41,424 nt of DNA from Lacisediminimonas sp. (GCF_030645335.1 NZ_JAUSNH010000129.1:1-41424); one strand, 5' to 3'; positions 19,706-28,919 are shown, counted from the first letter of the stretch. A program made the numbers and translations. Notes: a model not told the origin generated them from the letters alone.

Positions 19706-20677
19706 ATGCTGATCAAACGCAGTGCCAACGGTACCGAACCGTTTCCTTCAGAAATTACGCCGCGCGAGGTATTCGAGTCCAGGCGCCTGTTTATCAAGCA
19801 GATGGCGCTGGGCTCCATCGGCAGCGCCGCATTCCTCGAGATGGCCAGTCGCGAAGCCTTCGCGCAGGGCGGGCAAAAACTTGCCGCCCGTCCAAATCCG
19901 TCTTTCGTTGTGATGGACAAGCATACCGATTACAAGGATGCCACCACCTACAACAACTTCTACGAATTCGGCACCGACAAGGAGGATCCGGCCAAGACCG
20001 CGGCGTCCATGTCGACCCGGCCGTGGACGGTATCGATCGAAGGCGAGGTCGCCAAGCCGATCACGCTCGATATCGACAGCCTGGTCAAGCTCGCTCCCCT
20101 CGAAGAGCGGGTATACCGGCTGCGCTGTGTCGAGGGCTGGTCCATGGTGATCCCCTGGGTGGGCTACTCGTTCTCGGCCCTGATGAAAAAAGTTCAACCC
20201 AACAGCAATGCCAAGTTCGTCGAATTCACCACGCTGGCCGATTCAAAGCAGATGCCGGGCTTGAACAGTCGGGTCCTGAAATGGCCTTATGTGGAAGGCT
20301 TGCGCATCGATGAAGCCGCGCACCCGTTGACCTTGCTGACGCTGGGAATGTACGGCGAAGTACTGCCCAACCAGAATGGCGCGCCGGTACGTCTTGTCTT
20401 GCCGTGGAAATACGGATTCAAGTCGGCCAAATCGATCGTCAAGATCCGTTTCGTGCGCGAGCAACCGGCGACTGCATGGAACCGTGCTGCGCCCCGTGAG
20501 TATGGTTTCTATTCGAACGTCAATCCCGAAGTCGCTCATCCGCGCTGGTCACAGGCGTCCGAGCGGCGTATCGGTGACGACGGCCTGTTCGCCAAGAAAC
20601 GCAAGACCCTGATGTTCAATGGCTATGACGAGGTTGCCCCGCTCTATGCGGGAATGGACCTGAGGAAGTTTTTCTGA
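19706..20677 (+). CDS. msrP: Protein-methionine-sulfoxide reductase catalytic subunit MsrP (YedY)
   Basis: MsrP is a periplasmic molybdopterin enzyme that reduces methionine sulfoxide in oxidised envelope proteins. The 323-residue precursor has a twin-arginine signal (SRRLFIK at 25-31, then a hydrophobic stretch ending AFAQ) for folded export. The family's molybdenum-ligating cysteine lies in [10 protein letters not shown] (C141). The start at ATG 19706 is supported by AAGGAG upstream; the track's TTG start is rejected. It is followed after ten bases by msrQ, its membrane electron donor. Confidence 0.95.
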   Translation: MLIKRSANGTEPFPSEITPREVFESRRLFIKQMALGSIGSAAFLEMASREAFAQGGQKLAARPNPSFVVMDKHTDYKDATTYNNFYEFGTDKEDPAKTAASMSTRPWTVSIEGEVAKPITLDIDSLVKLAPLEERVYRLRCVEGWSMVIPWVGYSFSALMKKVQPNSNAKFVEFTTLADSKQMPGLNSRVLKWPYVEGLRIDEAAHPLTLLTLGMYGEVLPNQNGAPVRLVLPWKYGFKSAKSIVKIRFVREQPATAWNRAAPREYGFYSNVNPEVAHPRWSQASERRIGDDGLFAKKRKTLMFNGYDEVAPLYAGMDLRKFF

Positions 20678-20687
20678 CGTCGTGCTG

Positions 20688-21326
20688 ATGTTCAACCCCA
20701 CGAACAGGCAGTTCAAGGCGATCAAGGGCGTCCTGTTCGGGTTGGCGCTCCTGCCCTTCCTGCGTCTGGTCACCTTTACCTTGACCGAAAGGCTGGGCGC
20801 CAATCCGATTGAATTCATTACGCGCAATACCGGCGACTGGACGCTGTATTTCCTTTGCATCACGCTGGCCGTCACGCCCCTGCGACGCCTCACGAAATGG
20901 ATCTGGCTGACCCGGCTGCGCCGCATGCTGGGCCTGTATGCATTCTTCTATGCCAGCCTGCACTTCCTGACCTTCCTGTGGTTTGATCACTTCTTCGATC
21001 TCGCAGCAATGTGGGAGGACGTTCTGGAGCGGCCATTCATCACGGTCGGCTTCACCGCCTTCGTGCTGCTGATACCGTTGGCCGTGACCAGCAACAATGC
21101 GATGATCCGGCGCCTGGGTGCCAGACAATGGCAGCGGCTGCACAGGCTGGTGTATTTGATTGCCGGGCTGGGAATCCTGCACTTCTGGTGGATGAAGGAA
21201 GGCAAGAACGATTTCGTCGAGCCGATCCTGTACGGCGGCATCGTACTGGTCTTGCTGTTGCTGCGAGTATGGTGGGCGGTGTCGCAGCGGCGGGCGCAGG
21301 CCGCCGGGCAGCTCGCGCGCCGCTAA
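20688..21326 (+). CDS. msrQ: Heme-binding membrane subunit MsrQ (YedZ)
   Basis: MsrQ passes electrons from the respiratory chain to MsrP through b-type heme. The 212-residue protein has about six hydrophobic segments of the ferric-reductase-like fold, with candidate heme histidines in YASLHFLTFLWFDHFFD, WQRLHRLVYLIAGLGILHFWW and nearby. ATG 20688 is chosen; a GTG two codons earlier (20682) is an alternative, and neither has a well-placed ribosome binding site. The pairing with msrP is canonical. Confidence 0.92.
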   Translation: MFNPTNRQFKAIKGVLFGLALLPFLRLVTFTLTERLGANPIEFITRNTGDWTLYFLCITLAVTPLRRLTKWIWLTRLRRMLGLYAFFYASLHFLTFLWFDHFFDLAAMWEDVLERPFITVGFTAFVLLIPLAVTSNNAMIRRLGARQWQRLHRLVYLIAGLGILHFWWMKEGKNDFVEPILYGGIVLVLLLLRVWWAVSQRRAQAAGQLARR

Positions 21327-21373
21327 CGCGGCACAAGAGCCTGGCGAGGGAGCCCGGTGCAGTCCGGCCAGGA

Positions 21374-22642
21374 CTAGTCCGGCAAATGCTCCAGCGCGAA
21401 CAGGCTTTCCGGTGTTTCGCGCTCTCGTACCAGCATGCAATGCTCGCCATCGACCAGCACCTCGGCAGCGCGCCCGCGCGTGTTGTAGTTGGACGCCATG
21501 GTCATGCCGTAAGCCCCTGCGCTATTGATCACCAGCAGGTCGCCTTCGGCCGCGACCAATGCCCGATCGCGTGCAAGCCAGTCGCCTGACTCGCAGACCG
21601 GGCCCACGATGTCGTACTGTACCGGCGGACCTTCGCGTTGCGTCACCGTCTGCACACCCATCCAAGCCTCGTACATGGCGGGACGCATCATGTCGTTCAT
21701 CGCGGCGTCGACGATGCAAAAGTTCTTTTCTTCGCCGGGCTTCAGGTATTCAATCCGCGTCAGCAAAACGCCGGCGTTGCCGACAATCGAGCGTCCCGGC
21801 TCAAAACAGACCTTGATCGGGCGCCCACCATAGGCTTTCTCGCGCCATGCGTCGATGCGCCTGAAGACCCGGGCCAGGTAGTCGCCCACGGCAACCGGCT
21901 GCTCGTCATCGTAGGTAATGCCGATGCCGCCGCCAATGTCGAGATGATGGATCACGATTCCCTCGGTACCCAGGGTATCGACCAGGTCAATCAGCTTGTC
22001 GAGTGCTTCCAGCAGGGGAGCATCGTCCAGCAGCTGGGAGCCGATGTGGCAATCAATGCCGACGACATCGATATTCGGCAGACTCGCTGCCAGCCGGTAG
22101 GTATCCAGCGCATCGCTGAATGCCACGCCAAATTTGTTGGCTTTGAGTCCGGTTGCGATATAGGGGTGGGTCTTTGCATCGACGTTTGGATTCACGCGCA
22201 AACTGACGGGCGCGCGCTTTCCGGCCTCGCCCGCGATGTCGTTTAAACGGCGCAGCTCGGGGATCGACTCCACGTTAAAGCACAGGATGTCGTGCGACAG
22301 CGCCAGTCGCATTTCCTCGCGCGTTTTTCCGACGCCGGAGAACAGGCATTTGCGCGGATCGCCGCCGGCGGCGAGCACGCGCAACAATTCCCCGCCGGAG
22401 ACCAGGTCAAACCCGGCCCCCCGGGACGCCAGCAAGCGCAGGATCGCCAGGTTGGAGTTCGCCTTCATCGCATAACAGATGAGAGCGTCACGACCCTGGC
22501 AGGCAGTTGCGTAGGAGGCGAAGTTTTCGAGCAGGGATTGCTGTGAATAAACGTAGGTCGGCGTACCGTAGCGCGACGCGATATCGGCCAGCGCTACAGA
22601 TTCAGCGTGCAATGCGCCGTTGCGGTAAGAAAAATGGGGCAT
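21374..22642 (-). CDS. lysA: Diaminopimelate decarboxylase
   Basis: LysA decarboxylates meso-diaminopimelate to L-lysine, the last step of lysine synthesis. The 422-residue protein has the PLP-binding lysine in ICYAMKANSN (K60), the HIGSQL motif, the GGGIGI phosphate-binding loop and the active-site CESGDWLARDR near the C-terminus. The start at ATG 22642 (MPHFSYRNG) replaces the track's ORF, which runs 118 codons further upstream through lptM in another frame. It lies 11 bases after lptM on the same strand, so the two are probably co-transcribed. Confidence 0.95.
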   Translation of the reverse strand: MPHFSYRNGALHAESVALADIASRYGTPTYVYSQQSLLENFASYATACQGRDALICYAMKANSNLAILRLLASRGAGFDLVSGGELLRVLAAGGDPRKCLFSGVGKTREEMRLALSHDILCFNVESIPELRRLNDIAGEAGKRAPVSLRVNPNVDAKTHPYIATGLKANKFGVAFSDALDTYRLAASLPNIDVVGIDCHIGSQLLDDAPLLEALDKLIDLVDTLGTEGIVIHHLDIGGGIGITYDDEQPVAVGDYLARVFRRIDAWREKAYGGRPIKVCFEPGRSIVGNAGVLLTRIEYLKPGEEKNFCIVDAAMNDMMRPAMYEAWMGVQTVTQREGPPVQYDIVGPVCESGDWLARDRALVAAEGDLLVINSAGAYGMTMASNYNTRGRAAEVLVDGEHCMLVRERETPESLFALEHLPD

Positions 22643-22653
22643 GGACAAAAGGC

Positions 22654-22899
22654 CTATCGGGTTCCCGGTCGGGGGATCGTTGTGGTCGGCGTTGGCTGCG
22701 GTAATTGCGCATCGCCCTGTGGGCTCACCAAGCTGGATGCCGGAGATGTCGTCGGGCCGGTCGGCGCTGACAGCGTGCCAGCTGGCGCGCCTTGCTCGGG
22801 TTTTGGCAAATAAAGCGGACCAGTCTGCCCGCATCCACTGATCAGGAAGAAAAATACGCCGGCCAACGCGGCATGCAAAGGCAGGACGAGGTGCTTCAC
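22654..22899 (-). CDS. lptM: LPS translocon maturation lipoprotein LptM (YifL family)
   Basis: This 81-residue lipoprotein is hidden inside a longer track ORF. From a GTG at 22899 it reads MKHLVLPLHAALAGVFFFLISGCGQTGPLYLPKPEQ: a short signal peptide, lipobox LISGC (modified Cys 23), and the family motif CGQTGPLYLP right after it. LptM assists oxidative maturation of the LptD/LptE outer-membrane LPS translocon in E. coli. The rest is a Pro/Thr/Ser-rich tail likely to be flexible. The GTG start lacks a clear ribosome binding site but gives the expected signal-peptide length. It is next to lysA and divergent from cyaY, a common arrangement. Confidence 0.85.
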   Translation of the reverse strand: MKHLVLPLHAALAGVFFFLISGCGQTGPLYLPKPEQGAPAGTLSAPTGPTTSPASSLVSPQGDAQLPQPTPTTTIPRPGTR

Positions 22900-22947
22900 G
22901 TTTAGAATCGGGGGAATGAGCAATCGAATAAGTGATCGGAGTGTAGC

Positions 22948-23283
22948 ATGACAGAATCGGAATTCCTGGCACTGGCGGAGTCCACGCTTGACGCAATCGA
23001 GGCCGCCGCAGAGCGCGTGGTGGACGAGGACGATCTCGATCTCGAATGCAGCCGCCGTGGCAATGTGCTCGAAATCGAACTGGCCGGCAACGGCGGCAAG
23101 GTCATCATCAACAGCCAGGCGCCGATGCAGGAAATGTGGGTCGCCGCACGTTCTGGCGGCTTTCATTACCGGCGGCAGGATGCGCAGTGGATCGACACGC
23201 GCAACGGGTCGGAGCTATACCAGTCGCTGTCAACGATACTCAGCCTGCAAGCCGGGCAGCCGGTGCTGCTGAGCCCCGACTGA
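22948..23283 (+). CDS. cyaY: Iron-sulfur cluster assembly protein CyaY (frataxin)
   Basis: CyaY is bacterial frataxin, an iron-binding regulator of cysteine desulfurase activity in Fe-S cluster assembly. The 111-residue sequence has the acidic first helix (ESEFLALAESTLDAIEAAAERVVDEDDLDLE) and the sheet region NGGKVIINSQAPMQEMWVAARSGGFHY. GGAG lies six bases before the ATG. It is divergent from lptM by 48 bases, and its stop is four bases from that of the convergent mrcA, with no terminator seen between them. Confidence 0.94.
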   Translation: MTESEFLALAESTLDAIEAAAERVVDEDDLDLECSRRGNVLEIELAGNGGKVIINSQAPMQEMWVAARSGGFHYRRQDAQWIDTRNGSELYQSLSTILSLQAGQPVLLSPD

Positions 23284-23287
23284 GCGG

Positions 23288-25639
23288 CTAGAACAACTCG
23301 TTCTTGACCTCGTCACGGGTCCGGCTTCCCTCGGCTGCGCTACCTTGCGGGGCATCGTTACCCAGGCTGCGCACGCTGTTGGACGGCGGGTACTCCGAAT
23401 AGTAATAGTCGCCGCCCGACATGATCAGTCCCTCAGGTGCCGGGATCGTTGCGTTCGGCACGGACTTCAGGGCCTTCTCCATATAGCTGATCCAGATCGG
23501 CAGTGCCACGCCGCCACCGGTTTCGCGGTTGCCCAGGTTGCGCGGCTGGTCGTAGCCGATCCATGCCACGCCGACCAGGCTGGGCTGGTAGCCAGCAAAC
23601 CAGGCATCGATCGAATCGTTGGTAGTGCCGGTTTTGCCGGCCAGGTCCGTGCGCTTGAGCGCCAATGCCTTGGTCGCGGTGCCTTGCTTGACCACGTCCT
23701 TGAGCATGCTGTCCATCAGGAATGCATTGCGTGCATCGATGACCCGGTTGGCTTCGTCGCCGGCCTTCTCGGGAGCGGCCTGGCTCAGTACCCGTCCCGT
23801 GCTATCGGTGATCTTCGTGATCAGGTAAGGGCTGACTTTGTATCCGCCATTGGCAAACACCGTATAGGCGCTTGCCATTTGCATCGGCGTGACAGCGCCG
23901 GCGCCGAGTGCCAGGGTCAGGTAAGGGGGATTTTTCTCCGCATCGAAGCCGAAACGTGTTGCGTATTCCTGGCCGTACTTGGCGCCAATCTTGTGCAATA
24001 TCCGGATCGAAACCATGTTTTTCGACTTCGTCAAGCCACGACGCATGCTCATCGGGCCTTCGTATTTGCCATCGTAGTTTTTCGGCTCCCATGCCTGGCC
24101 GCCGGTCTGTCCGGCATCGAAGGTGATGGGAGCATCATTGATGACCGTGGCCGGAGACAGCCCCTTCTCGAGCGAAGCAGAATAGATGAATGGCTTGAAC
24201 GACGAACCCGGTTGCCGCCACGCTTGCGTGACGTGGTTGAATTTATTCCGGTTAAAGTCAAAGCCCCCGACCAGCGCGCGAATCGCCCCGTCTGTGGTAC
24301 TGGCCGACACGAAGGCCGCCTCGACTTGAGGCAGCTGCACGACAGCCCAGTTTTTTCCTTCCTGCGTCACGCGAATGATTGCACCGCGCCGGACCCGGCG
24401 GTTGGGTGGCGCCTTGTCGCTGAGCAGGTTGGTGGCGATCGCCAGTCCCGGACCCGTAATGGTAATTTCCTCACCGGAAACCAGCATCGCCCTGATCTGT
24501 TTGGGCGAAGCCTCCAGCACCGCAGCCGCCACGATATCGTCGCTGTCAGGATGATCAGACAATTCGGACTCGATGGCGTCTTCAGCCTGTTCCTTGTCGG
24601 CCGGTATCTCCATATAGCCTTCGGGGCCGCGGTAGCCGTGCCGCTTGTCGTAATCCATCACACCCTGGCGCAAGGCCAGGTAGGCGGCGTCCTGGTCGGC
24701 TTTGGTGATCGTGGTAAACACGTTCAGGCCGCGCGTGTAGGTCTCTTCCTTGAACTGCTCGTAGGCCATCTGGCGGGCCATCTCGGCCACGTACTCCGCA
24801 TGGACGCCGAAATCATTGCTGTCGGTCTTCACCTTCAGATCCTGCTCGCGCGCCTCCTTGTACTGGGCTTGCGTGATGTATCCAAGGCCGACCATGCGCT
24901 CCAGGATGTATAACTGACGCGCGCGCGCCCGCTTTGGGTTGACTACAGGATTGTTGGCAGATGGCGCCTTGGGCAGTCCGGCCAGCATGGCGGCTTCGGC
25001 GACGGTGATATTGCCGAGCTTCTTGCCAAAGTAAATCTGCGCTGCAGAAGCGAAGCCGTAAGCGCGTTGTCCCAGATAGATCTGGTTCATGTATACCTCG
25101 AGGATCTGGTCCTTGCTCAGGTTCTCCTCGATTTTCCATGCCAGAAGGACTTCATACAGCTTGCGCTTGAGCGTCTGTTCGCTCGACAGGAAGAAATTGC
25201 GCGCAACTTGCTGGGTAATGGTTGAAGCACCCTGCCTGGCGCCGCCGGACAAATTATGGACTGCGGCACGGACGATGCCCCAGTAATCCACGCCGCCATG
25301 CTGGTAAAAGCGATCGTCCTCGATCGCGAGCACGGCCTTCTTGACGACATCCGGGATGTCCTGGAACCGGACGATACTGCGCCGCTCTTCGCCGAATTCG
25401 CCGATCAGCACGTTGTCTGCCGAAAATACGCGCAGGGGGATTTTGGGACGATAGTCCGTCAGCGAGTCCAGGGCCGGCAGGTTCGGATATGCCATGGCCA
25501 GCATGAAGCTGATCAGCAGCAGTCCGCCCAGCGCCAATCCGCCCAGCACACCTGCGGCGGTCAGTGCCAGCTTCAGCGCCATGCTGCGCTGTCCGGAACG
25601 AGCGGCGTGTTGCGGTTCGCGTGGGGAGGAGGATGCCAT
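23288..25639 (-). CDS. mrcA: Penicillin-binding protein 1A (bifunctional transglycosylase/transpeptidase)
   Basis: This class A PBP polymerises and cross-links peptidoglycan. From ATG 25639 it is 783 residues: a short cytoplasmic tail, one membrane anchor (about residues 22-50), a GT51 transglycosylase domain with catalytic E107 in AIEDDRFYQHGGVD, an OB-like insert, and a transpeptidase domain with SSFK (S479), a SKN-type motif and KTGTT near residue 668. The track's start 44 codons upstream runs through non-conserved sequence and is rejected. The gene is divergent from pilMNOPQ, a usual proteobacterial arrangement. Confidence 0.95.
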   Translation of the reverse strand: MASSSPREPQHAARSGQRSMALKLALTAAGVLGGLALGGLLLISFMLAMAYPNLPALDSLTDYRPKIPLRVFSADNVLIGEFGEERRSIVRFQDIPDVVKKAVLAIEDDRFYQHGGVDYWGIVRAAVHNLSGGARQGASTITQQVARNFFLSSEQTLKRKLYEVLLAWKIEENLSKDQILEVYMNQIYLGQRAYGFASAAQIYFGKKLGNITVAEAAMLAGLPKAPSANNPVVNPKRARARQLYILERMVGLGYITQAQYKEAREQDLKVKTDSNDFGVHAEYVAEMARQMAYEQFKEETYTRGLNVFTTITKADQDAAYLALRQGVMDYDKRHGYRGPEGYMEIPADKEQAEDAIESELSDHPDSDDIVAAAVLEASPKQIRAMLVSGEEITITGPGLAIATNLLSDKAPPNRRVRRGAIIRVTQEGKNWAVVQLPQVEAAFVSASTTDGAIRALVGGFDFNRNKFNHVTQAWRQPGSSFKPFIYSASLEKGLSPATVINDAPITFDAGQTGGQAWEPKNYDGKYEGPMSMRRGLTKSKNMVSIRILHKIGAKYGQEYATRFGFDAEKNPPYLTLALGAGAVTPMQMASAYTVFANGGYKVSPYLITKITDSTGRVLSQAAPEKAGDEANRVIDARNAFLMDSMLKDVVKQGTATKALALKRTDLAGKTGTTNDSIDAWFAGYQPSLVGVAWIGYDQPRNLGNRETGGGVALPIWISYMEKALKSVPNATIPAPEGLIMSGGDYYYSEYPPSNSVRSLGNDAPQGSAAEGSRTRDEVKNELF

Positions 25640-25960
25640 TCGGATAGTGGGAATAAGGGAGGGATGCCGCGCATTATAGCGGCGGCGACCCCGGACTGCG
25701 ATGGCGGCACGGTAACAGGAAGTGAATAGACAACCCGATCGGCTTGGGCGCCCCGCGTGGGGTTTTGGCAACGGCCCGGTACTTACTGGTCAGAAAATCT
25801 TTACACAGGGGAATGGCGTTGCTACGATTTAATGTAATGATTGATAAATATTTGCTAACTATAAGTATTTAAACACTTTTTGGCCGAGATTCCTGATGGT
25901 TTCGGCCGACACGATTAAGAAAAGGGCCGGCTTGCCGGCCGGCCCCCTGGAGATAAGCCC
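25640..25960. other. 321-bp divergent intergenic region between mrcA and pilM
   Basis: No gene is seen here. The part from about 25795 to 25880 is conspicuously AT-rich compared with its GC-rich surroundings. It holds a good sigma-70-like promoter pointing at pilM (listed separately), an inverted repeat GGCCGA/TCGGCC (25882-25907), and a GC-rich palindromic stretch GGCCGGCTTGCCGGCC just before pilM. Confidence 0.6.
25800..25828 (+). promoter_or_regulatory. Probable sigma-70 promoter of the pilMNOPQ operon
   Basis: TTTACA (25800-25805) and TACGAT (25823-25828) are separated by exactly 17 bases and point toward pilM. The start would leave a leader of about 125 bases that includes the AT-rich stretch and two inverted repeats. 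Confidence 0.5.
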
Positions 25961-27043
25961 TTGGCATTCGATATTGCGTCTTTGTGGGCCAAGCGAAACG
26001 CGCCACTGATTGGTCTGGACATTAGCGCGTCGGGCGTCAAGCTGGTCGAGATTTCCATGCCCACGCCGGACGAGTATCGTCTGGAGCGTTGTGCCATCGA
26101 GGCGCTGCCGCGTGGCGCCGTCGTTGACGGCAACATTGAAAACATAGAGCAAGTCGCCGAGGCAATCCGGCGCGCCTGCAAGAAAAGCGGCACGCGCGCA
26201 AAGCTTGTTGCGCTCGGACTTCCGCCGGCCTCGGTCATCACCAAGAAGATCATCCTGCCTGCCGGCCTGTCCGAGGAAGAGCTGGAAATGCAGGTCGAGA
26301 CCGAAGCCAACCAGTACATCCCCTTTGCCCTTGATGAGGTCAGCCTCGACTTCGATGTGATCGGCCCGGTGGCGAACTCGCCGGACGACGTCGAAGTGCT
26401 GCTTGCCGCCTCGCGCAAGGAGAAAGTCGAAGACCGGGTTGCGGTGGCAGAAGCCGCTGGCCTGAAAGCCACCGTGATGGACATTGACTCCTATGCTGCG
26501 CGGGCGGCGATCGAGCGCGTCAATGACTTGTCCCCGCAGGGCGGCCAGAACCGCATCACGGCCCTGTTCCAGATCGGCGCCCAGGTGACCCATGTCTCCG
26601 TGCTGCTCAATGGGCAGGTGCTGTACGAGCGCGAACAACCGTTTGGCGGCAACCAGCTGACGCAGGATATCGTCCGCGCCTACGGATTGTCGCAGGACGA
26701 AGCCGAAGCCAAAAAGAAATCTGGCGACCTGCCCGACGACTACCAGGCCGAGTTGCTGGATCCCTTCCTGGAAAATGCCGCGCTCGAAGTGACCCGTGCG
26801 ATCCAGTTTTTCTTCACCTCCACGCCATATAGCCGCATCGACCAGATTTACCTGGCCGGTGGCTGCGCCGCAATGCCGGGACTGGTGGACATCATCGCCG
26901 GCCGCACTGAGGTCAACACATCGGTAGTGAGTCCGTTCAAGGGCATGCAACTGAGCGCCAACGTGCGCGAGAAGCAATTGCGGCTGGATGCGCCGGGTTA
27001 CCTGGTCGCCTGCGGCCTGGCTTTGCGGAGGTTCGGCAAATGA
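25961..27043 (+). CDS. pilM: Type IV pilus inner-membrane platform protein PilM
   Basis: PilM is a cytoplasmic actin-like protein that binds the N-terminus of PilN and links the pilus motors to the alignment complex. The 360-residue sequence has the actin-like nucleotide-binding pattern: an early LIGLDISASGVKLVEI (residues 16-31), DIDSYAARAA, and a late YLAGGCAAMPGL. The start is TTG (25961), with GGAG eight bases upstream. Its stop overlaps the pilN start by four bases (ATGA). Confidence 0.94.
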   Translation: MAFDIASLWAKRNAPLIGLDISASGVKLVEISMPTPDEYRLERCAIEALPRGAVVDGNIENIEQVAEAIRRACKKSGTRAKLVALGLPPASVITKKIILPAGLSEEELEMQVETEANQYIPFALDEVSLDFDVIGPVANSPDDVEVLLAASRKEKVEDRVAVAEAAGLKATVMDIDSYAARAAIERVNDLSPQGGQNRITALFQIGAQVTHVSVLLNGQVLYEREQPFGGNQLTQDIVRAYGLSQDEAEAKKKSGDLPDDYQAELLDPFLENAALEVTRAIQFFFTSTPYSRIDQIYLAGGCAAMPGLVDIIAGRTEVNTSVVSPFKGMQLSANVREKQLRLDAPGYLVACGLALRRFGK

Positions 27044-27711
27044 TCCGGATCAACCTGCTTCCTCACCGTGAAGCCAGGCGCCGCGAGCGCAAGAAAAACT
27101 TCCAGATATTGCTGGTTGCGTCAGCCTTCTTCGGGGCGCTGGTCGTACTGGGCGTGGGAAGCTACTTTGGCACCCAGATATCAAACCAGGAAAGCCGCAA
27201 CGCCTATATCAAGGCAGAGAATGCCCGGCTCGACCTGCAAATCAAGGAAATCGCGGCGCTCAAGCAGGAAATCGATGCCCTGAAAGCACGTCAGCAGGCA
27301 GTGGAAGACTTGCAAAGCGACCGAAACCAGCCGGTTTACCTGCTGGTTGAACTGGTCAAGCAGGTGCCCGAGGGAATCTACCTGCGTACTTTGAAGCAGA
27401 CCGGCCAGCGCGTGGTCCTCAACGGTACCGCCCATTCCAACGAGCGGGTGTCGGAGTTGCTGCGCAATATTGGCAACAGCTCTTCCTGGCTGGAGCGGCC
27501 GGAACTGGTTGAAATTCGCGCCACCTCGGTCGGCAGCAAGGACGCCCGCAAGGCATTCGAGTTCACGATCAATGTAGGTATCCGGCGTGCGCGTGACAAG
27601 GAAGCGGCGCCCCCGTCGCCGGTACCGGTCGCCATCAATGTCGTCGCACCGGGTGCTCCGACGTCCGGGACACCGCAGCCGGCAGCCAAGCCGGCAGCCC
27701 CCAAATCGTAG
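27040..27711 (+). CDS. pilN: Type IV pilus assembly protein PilN
   Basis: PilN is a bitopic inner-membrane protein of the pilus alignment complex. It starts MIRINLLPHREARRRERKKNF, which includes the conserved INLLPxR motif that PilM binds, followed by one membrane segment (about residues 23-45), a coiled-coil-like region and a ferredoxin-like periplasmic domain. The 223 residues end in a long Pro/Ala-rich tail (APTSGTPQPAAKPAAPKS), a little longer than the core fold needs. It overlaps pilM by four bases and precedes pilO by 15. Confidence 0.93.
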   Translation: MIRINLLPHREARRRERKKNFQILLVASAFFGALVVLGVGSYFGTQISNQESRNAYIKAENARLDLQIKEIAALKQEIDALKARQQAVEDLQSDRNQPVYLLVELVKQVPEGIYLRTLKQTGQRVVLNGTAHSNERVSELLRNIGNSSSWLERPELVEIRATSVGSKDARKAFEFTINVGIRRARDKEAAPPSPVPVAINVVAPGAPTSGTPQPAAKPAAPKS

Positions 27712-27726
27712 GATGAGAAACGCATC

Positions 27727-28380
27727 ATGGCAGACGTGAAAAATTTGGGTGAGCGACTCAGTGCGCAGTTTCGCGGACTGAACGGCCGGAATCCGGGCCA
27801 GTGGCCGCTGGCGCCACGCGCCCTCTGTGCGCTGGGGGTGTTGCTGGTCGTGGTCGCGTTGGGCTGGTTCCTGTACTGGAATGGCCAACTGGAGCAACTC
27901 GAACTGGGTGAAATGCAGGAGCAAAAGCTCAAGGACGAATACAAGATCAAGATACAGCAGGCGGTCAACCTGCCCGGACTGCGCAAGCAGAAGGAACAGG
28001 TCGGCGAATATGTCGCGACGCTGGAAAAGCAATTGCCGAGCAAGGCGGAGATGGATGCACTGTTGCAGGACATCAGTCAGGCCGGACAGGGACGCGGGCT
28101 GCAGTTCGAACTGTTCAAGCCAGGGCAGGTGCTGGTCAAGGAATATTATGCGGAGCTGCCGATCGACATCCGGATTACCGGCAATTTCCACGACATTGGC
28201 GCTTTCAGCAGCGACATTGCAAACCTACCGCGCATCGTGACGATCAATAATGTCTCGCTCGTGGCCGGCAAGGACCGCTTGTTGTCCATGGATGCGGTGG
28301 CAAAGACCTTCCGCTACCTCGACAAGGATGAGGTCTCCGCGCAGCGCCAGGCGGCCGCGCCGAAAAAAGGCAAGAAATGA
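27727..28380 (+). CDS. pilO: Type IV pilus assembly protein PilO
   Basis: PilO pairs with PilN through coiled coils in the periplasm to form the pilus alignment complex. The 217-residue protein has a cytoplasmic stub, one membrane segment (about residues 34-55), a coiled coil, and a domain with QDISQAGQGRGLQFELFKPG and YYAELPIDIRITGNFHDIGAFSSDIANLPRIVTI, the PilO core. It overlaps the pilP start by four bases. Confidence 0.94.
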   Translation: MADVKNLGERLSAQFRGLNGRNPGQWPLAPRALCALGVLLVVVALGWFLYWNGQLEQLELGEMQEQKLKDEYKIKIQQAVNLPGLRKQKEQVGEYVATLEKQLPSKAEMDALLQDISQAGQGRGLQFELFKPGQVLVKEYYAELPIDIRITGNFHDIGAFSSDIANLPRIVTINNVSLVAGKDRLLSMDAVAKTFRYLDKDEVSAQRQAAAPKKGKK

Positions 28381-28919
28381 AACGCTCAATCATGCTGCAA
28401 TGGCTGTCCCTCTTGTTGCCGGTCGGGCTGCTGGCAGGTTGCGGCGACAGCGGCGAGCAGGAAGTCCGGCAGTGGATGAACGAGACCCGCAGCCAGGCAC
28501 GGATATCGGTGCCCAAGATTACCGAGCCGAAGAAATTCACGCCCTTCCTCTACAGCCAGAAGGGCGAGATCGATCCGTTCGACCCGATCAAGCTGCAAGT
28601 GGCGCTGGCCCGGCAACAGAAAACATCATCCAGCAAGTTGCGCCCGAACCTGGAGCGGCGGCGCGAGGCGCTCGAGGCCTATCCGCTGGACGGCCTGAAA
28701 ATGGTCGGCACCTTGCAATCCAGGGAAATGCGCCTGGCCTTGATCGAAGTGGACAAGCTGGTCTACCAGGTAAAGATCGGCAACTACATGGGACAGAATT
28801 TCGGCATGGTCACGCGCATTACAGATAACGACGTCGAAATCAAGGAAGTCATCCAGGACGCAGGTGGCGAGTGGATTGAACGCAAGGCGAAACTGGAGCT
28901 TCAGGAGACCAAGAAATGA
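28377..28919 (+). CDS. pilP: Type IV pilus assembly lipoprotein PilP
   Basis: PilP is an inner-membrane lipoprotein that bridges PilN/PilO to the secretin PilQ. The 180-residue precursor has a lipoprotein signal with the lipobox LLAGC (Cys 22), a disordered linker, and a beta-sandwich domain with YPLDGLKMVGTLQSREMRLALIEVDKLVYQVKIGNYMGQNFG. It overlaps pilO and pilQ by four bases on each side, so translational coupling is likely. Confidence 0.94.
   Translation: MKRSIMLQWLSLLLPVGLLAGCGDSGEQEVRQWMNETRSQARISVPKITEPKKFTPFLYSQKGEIDPFDPIKLQVALARQQKTSSSKLRPNLERRREALEAYPLDGLKMVGTLQSREMRLALIEVDKLVYQVKIGNYMGQNFGMVTRITDNDVEIKEVIQDAGGEWIERKAKLELQETKK

Noticed and set aside
23345-24913. 522-codon plus-strand ORF opposite mrcA
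   Set aside because: It lies wholly antisense to a well-supported PBP1a gene. Its product has no recognisable domain and is rich in Arg/His/Gly in the way shadow frames of GC-rich genes are.
25859-26977. 372-codon minus-strand ORF opposite pilM
   Set aside because: It is antisense to pilM, shows no recognisable domain, and is explained by GC-rich codon bias leaving the opposite frame open.
27181-28191. 336-codon minus-strand ORF opposite pilN and pilO
   Set aside because: It spans two real genes and their junction on the other strand, with no recognised motif.
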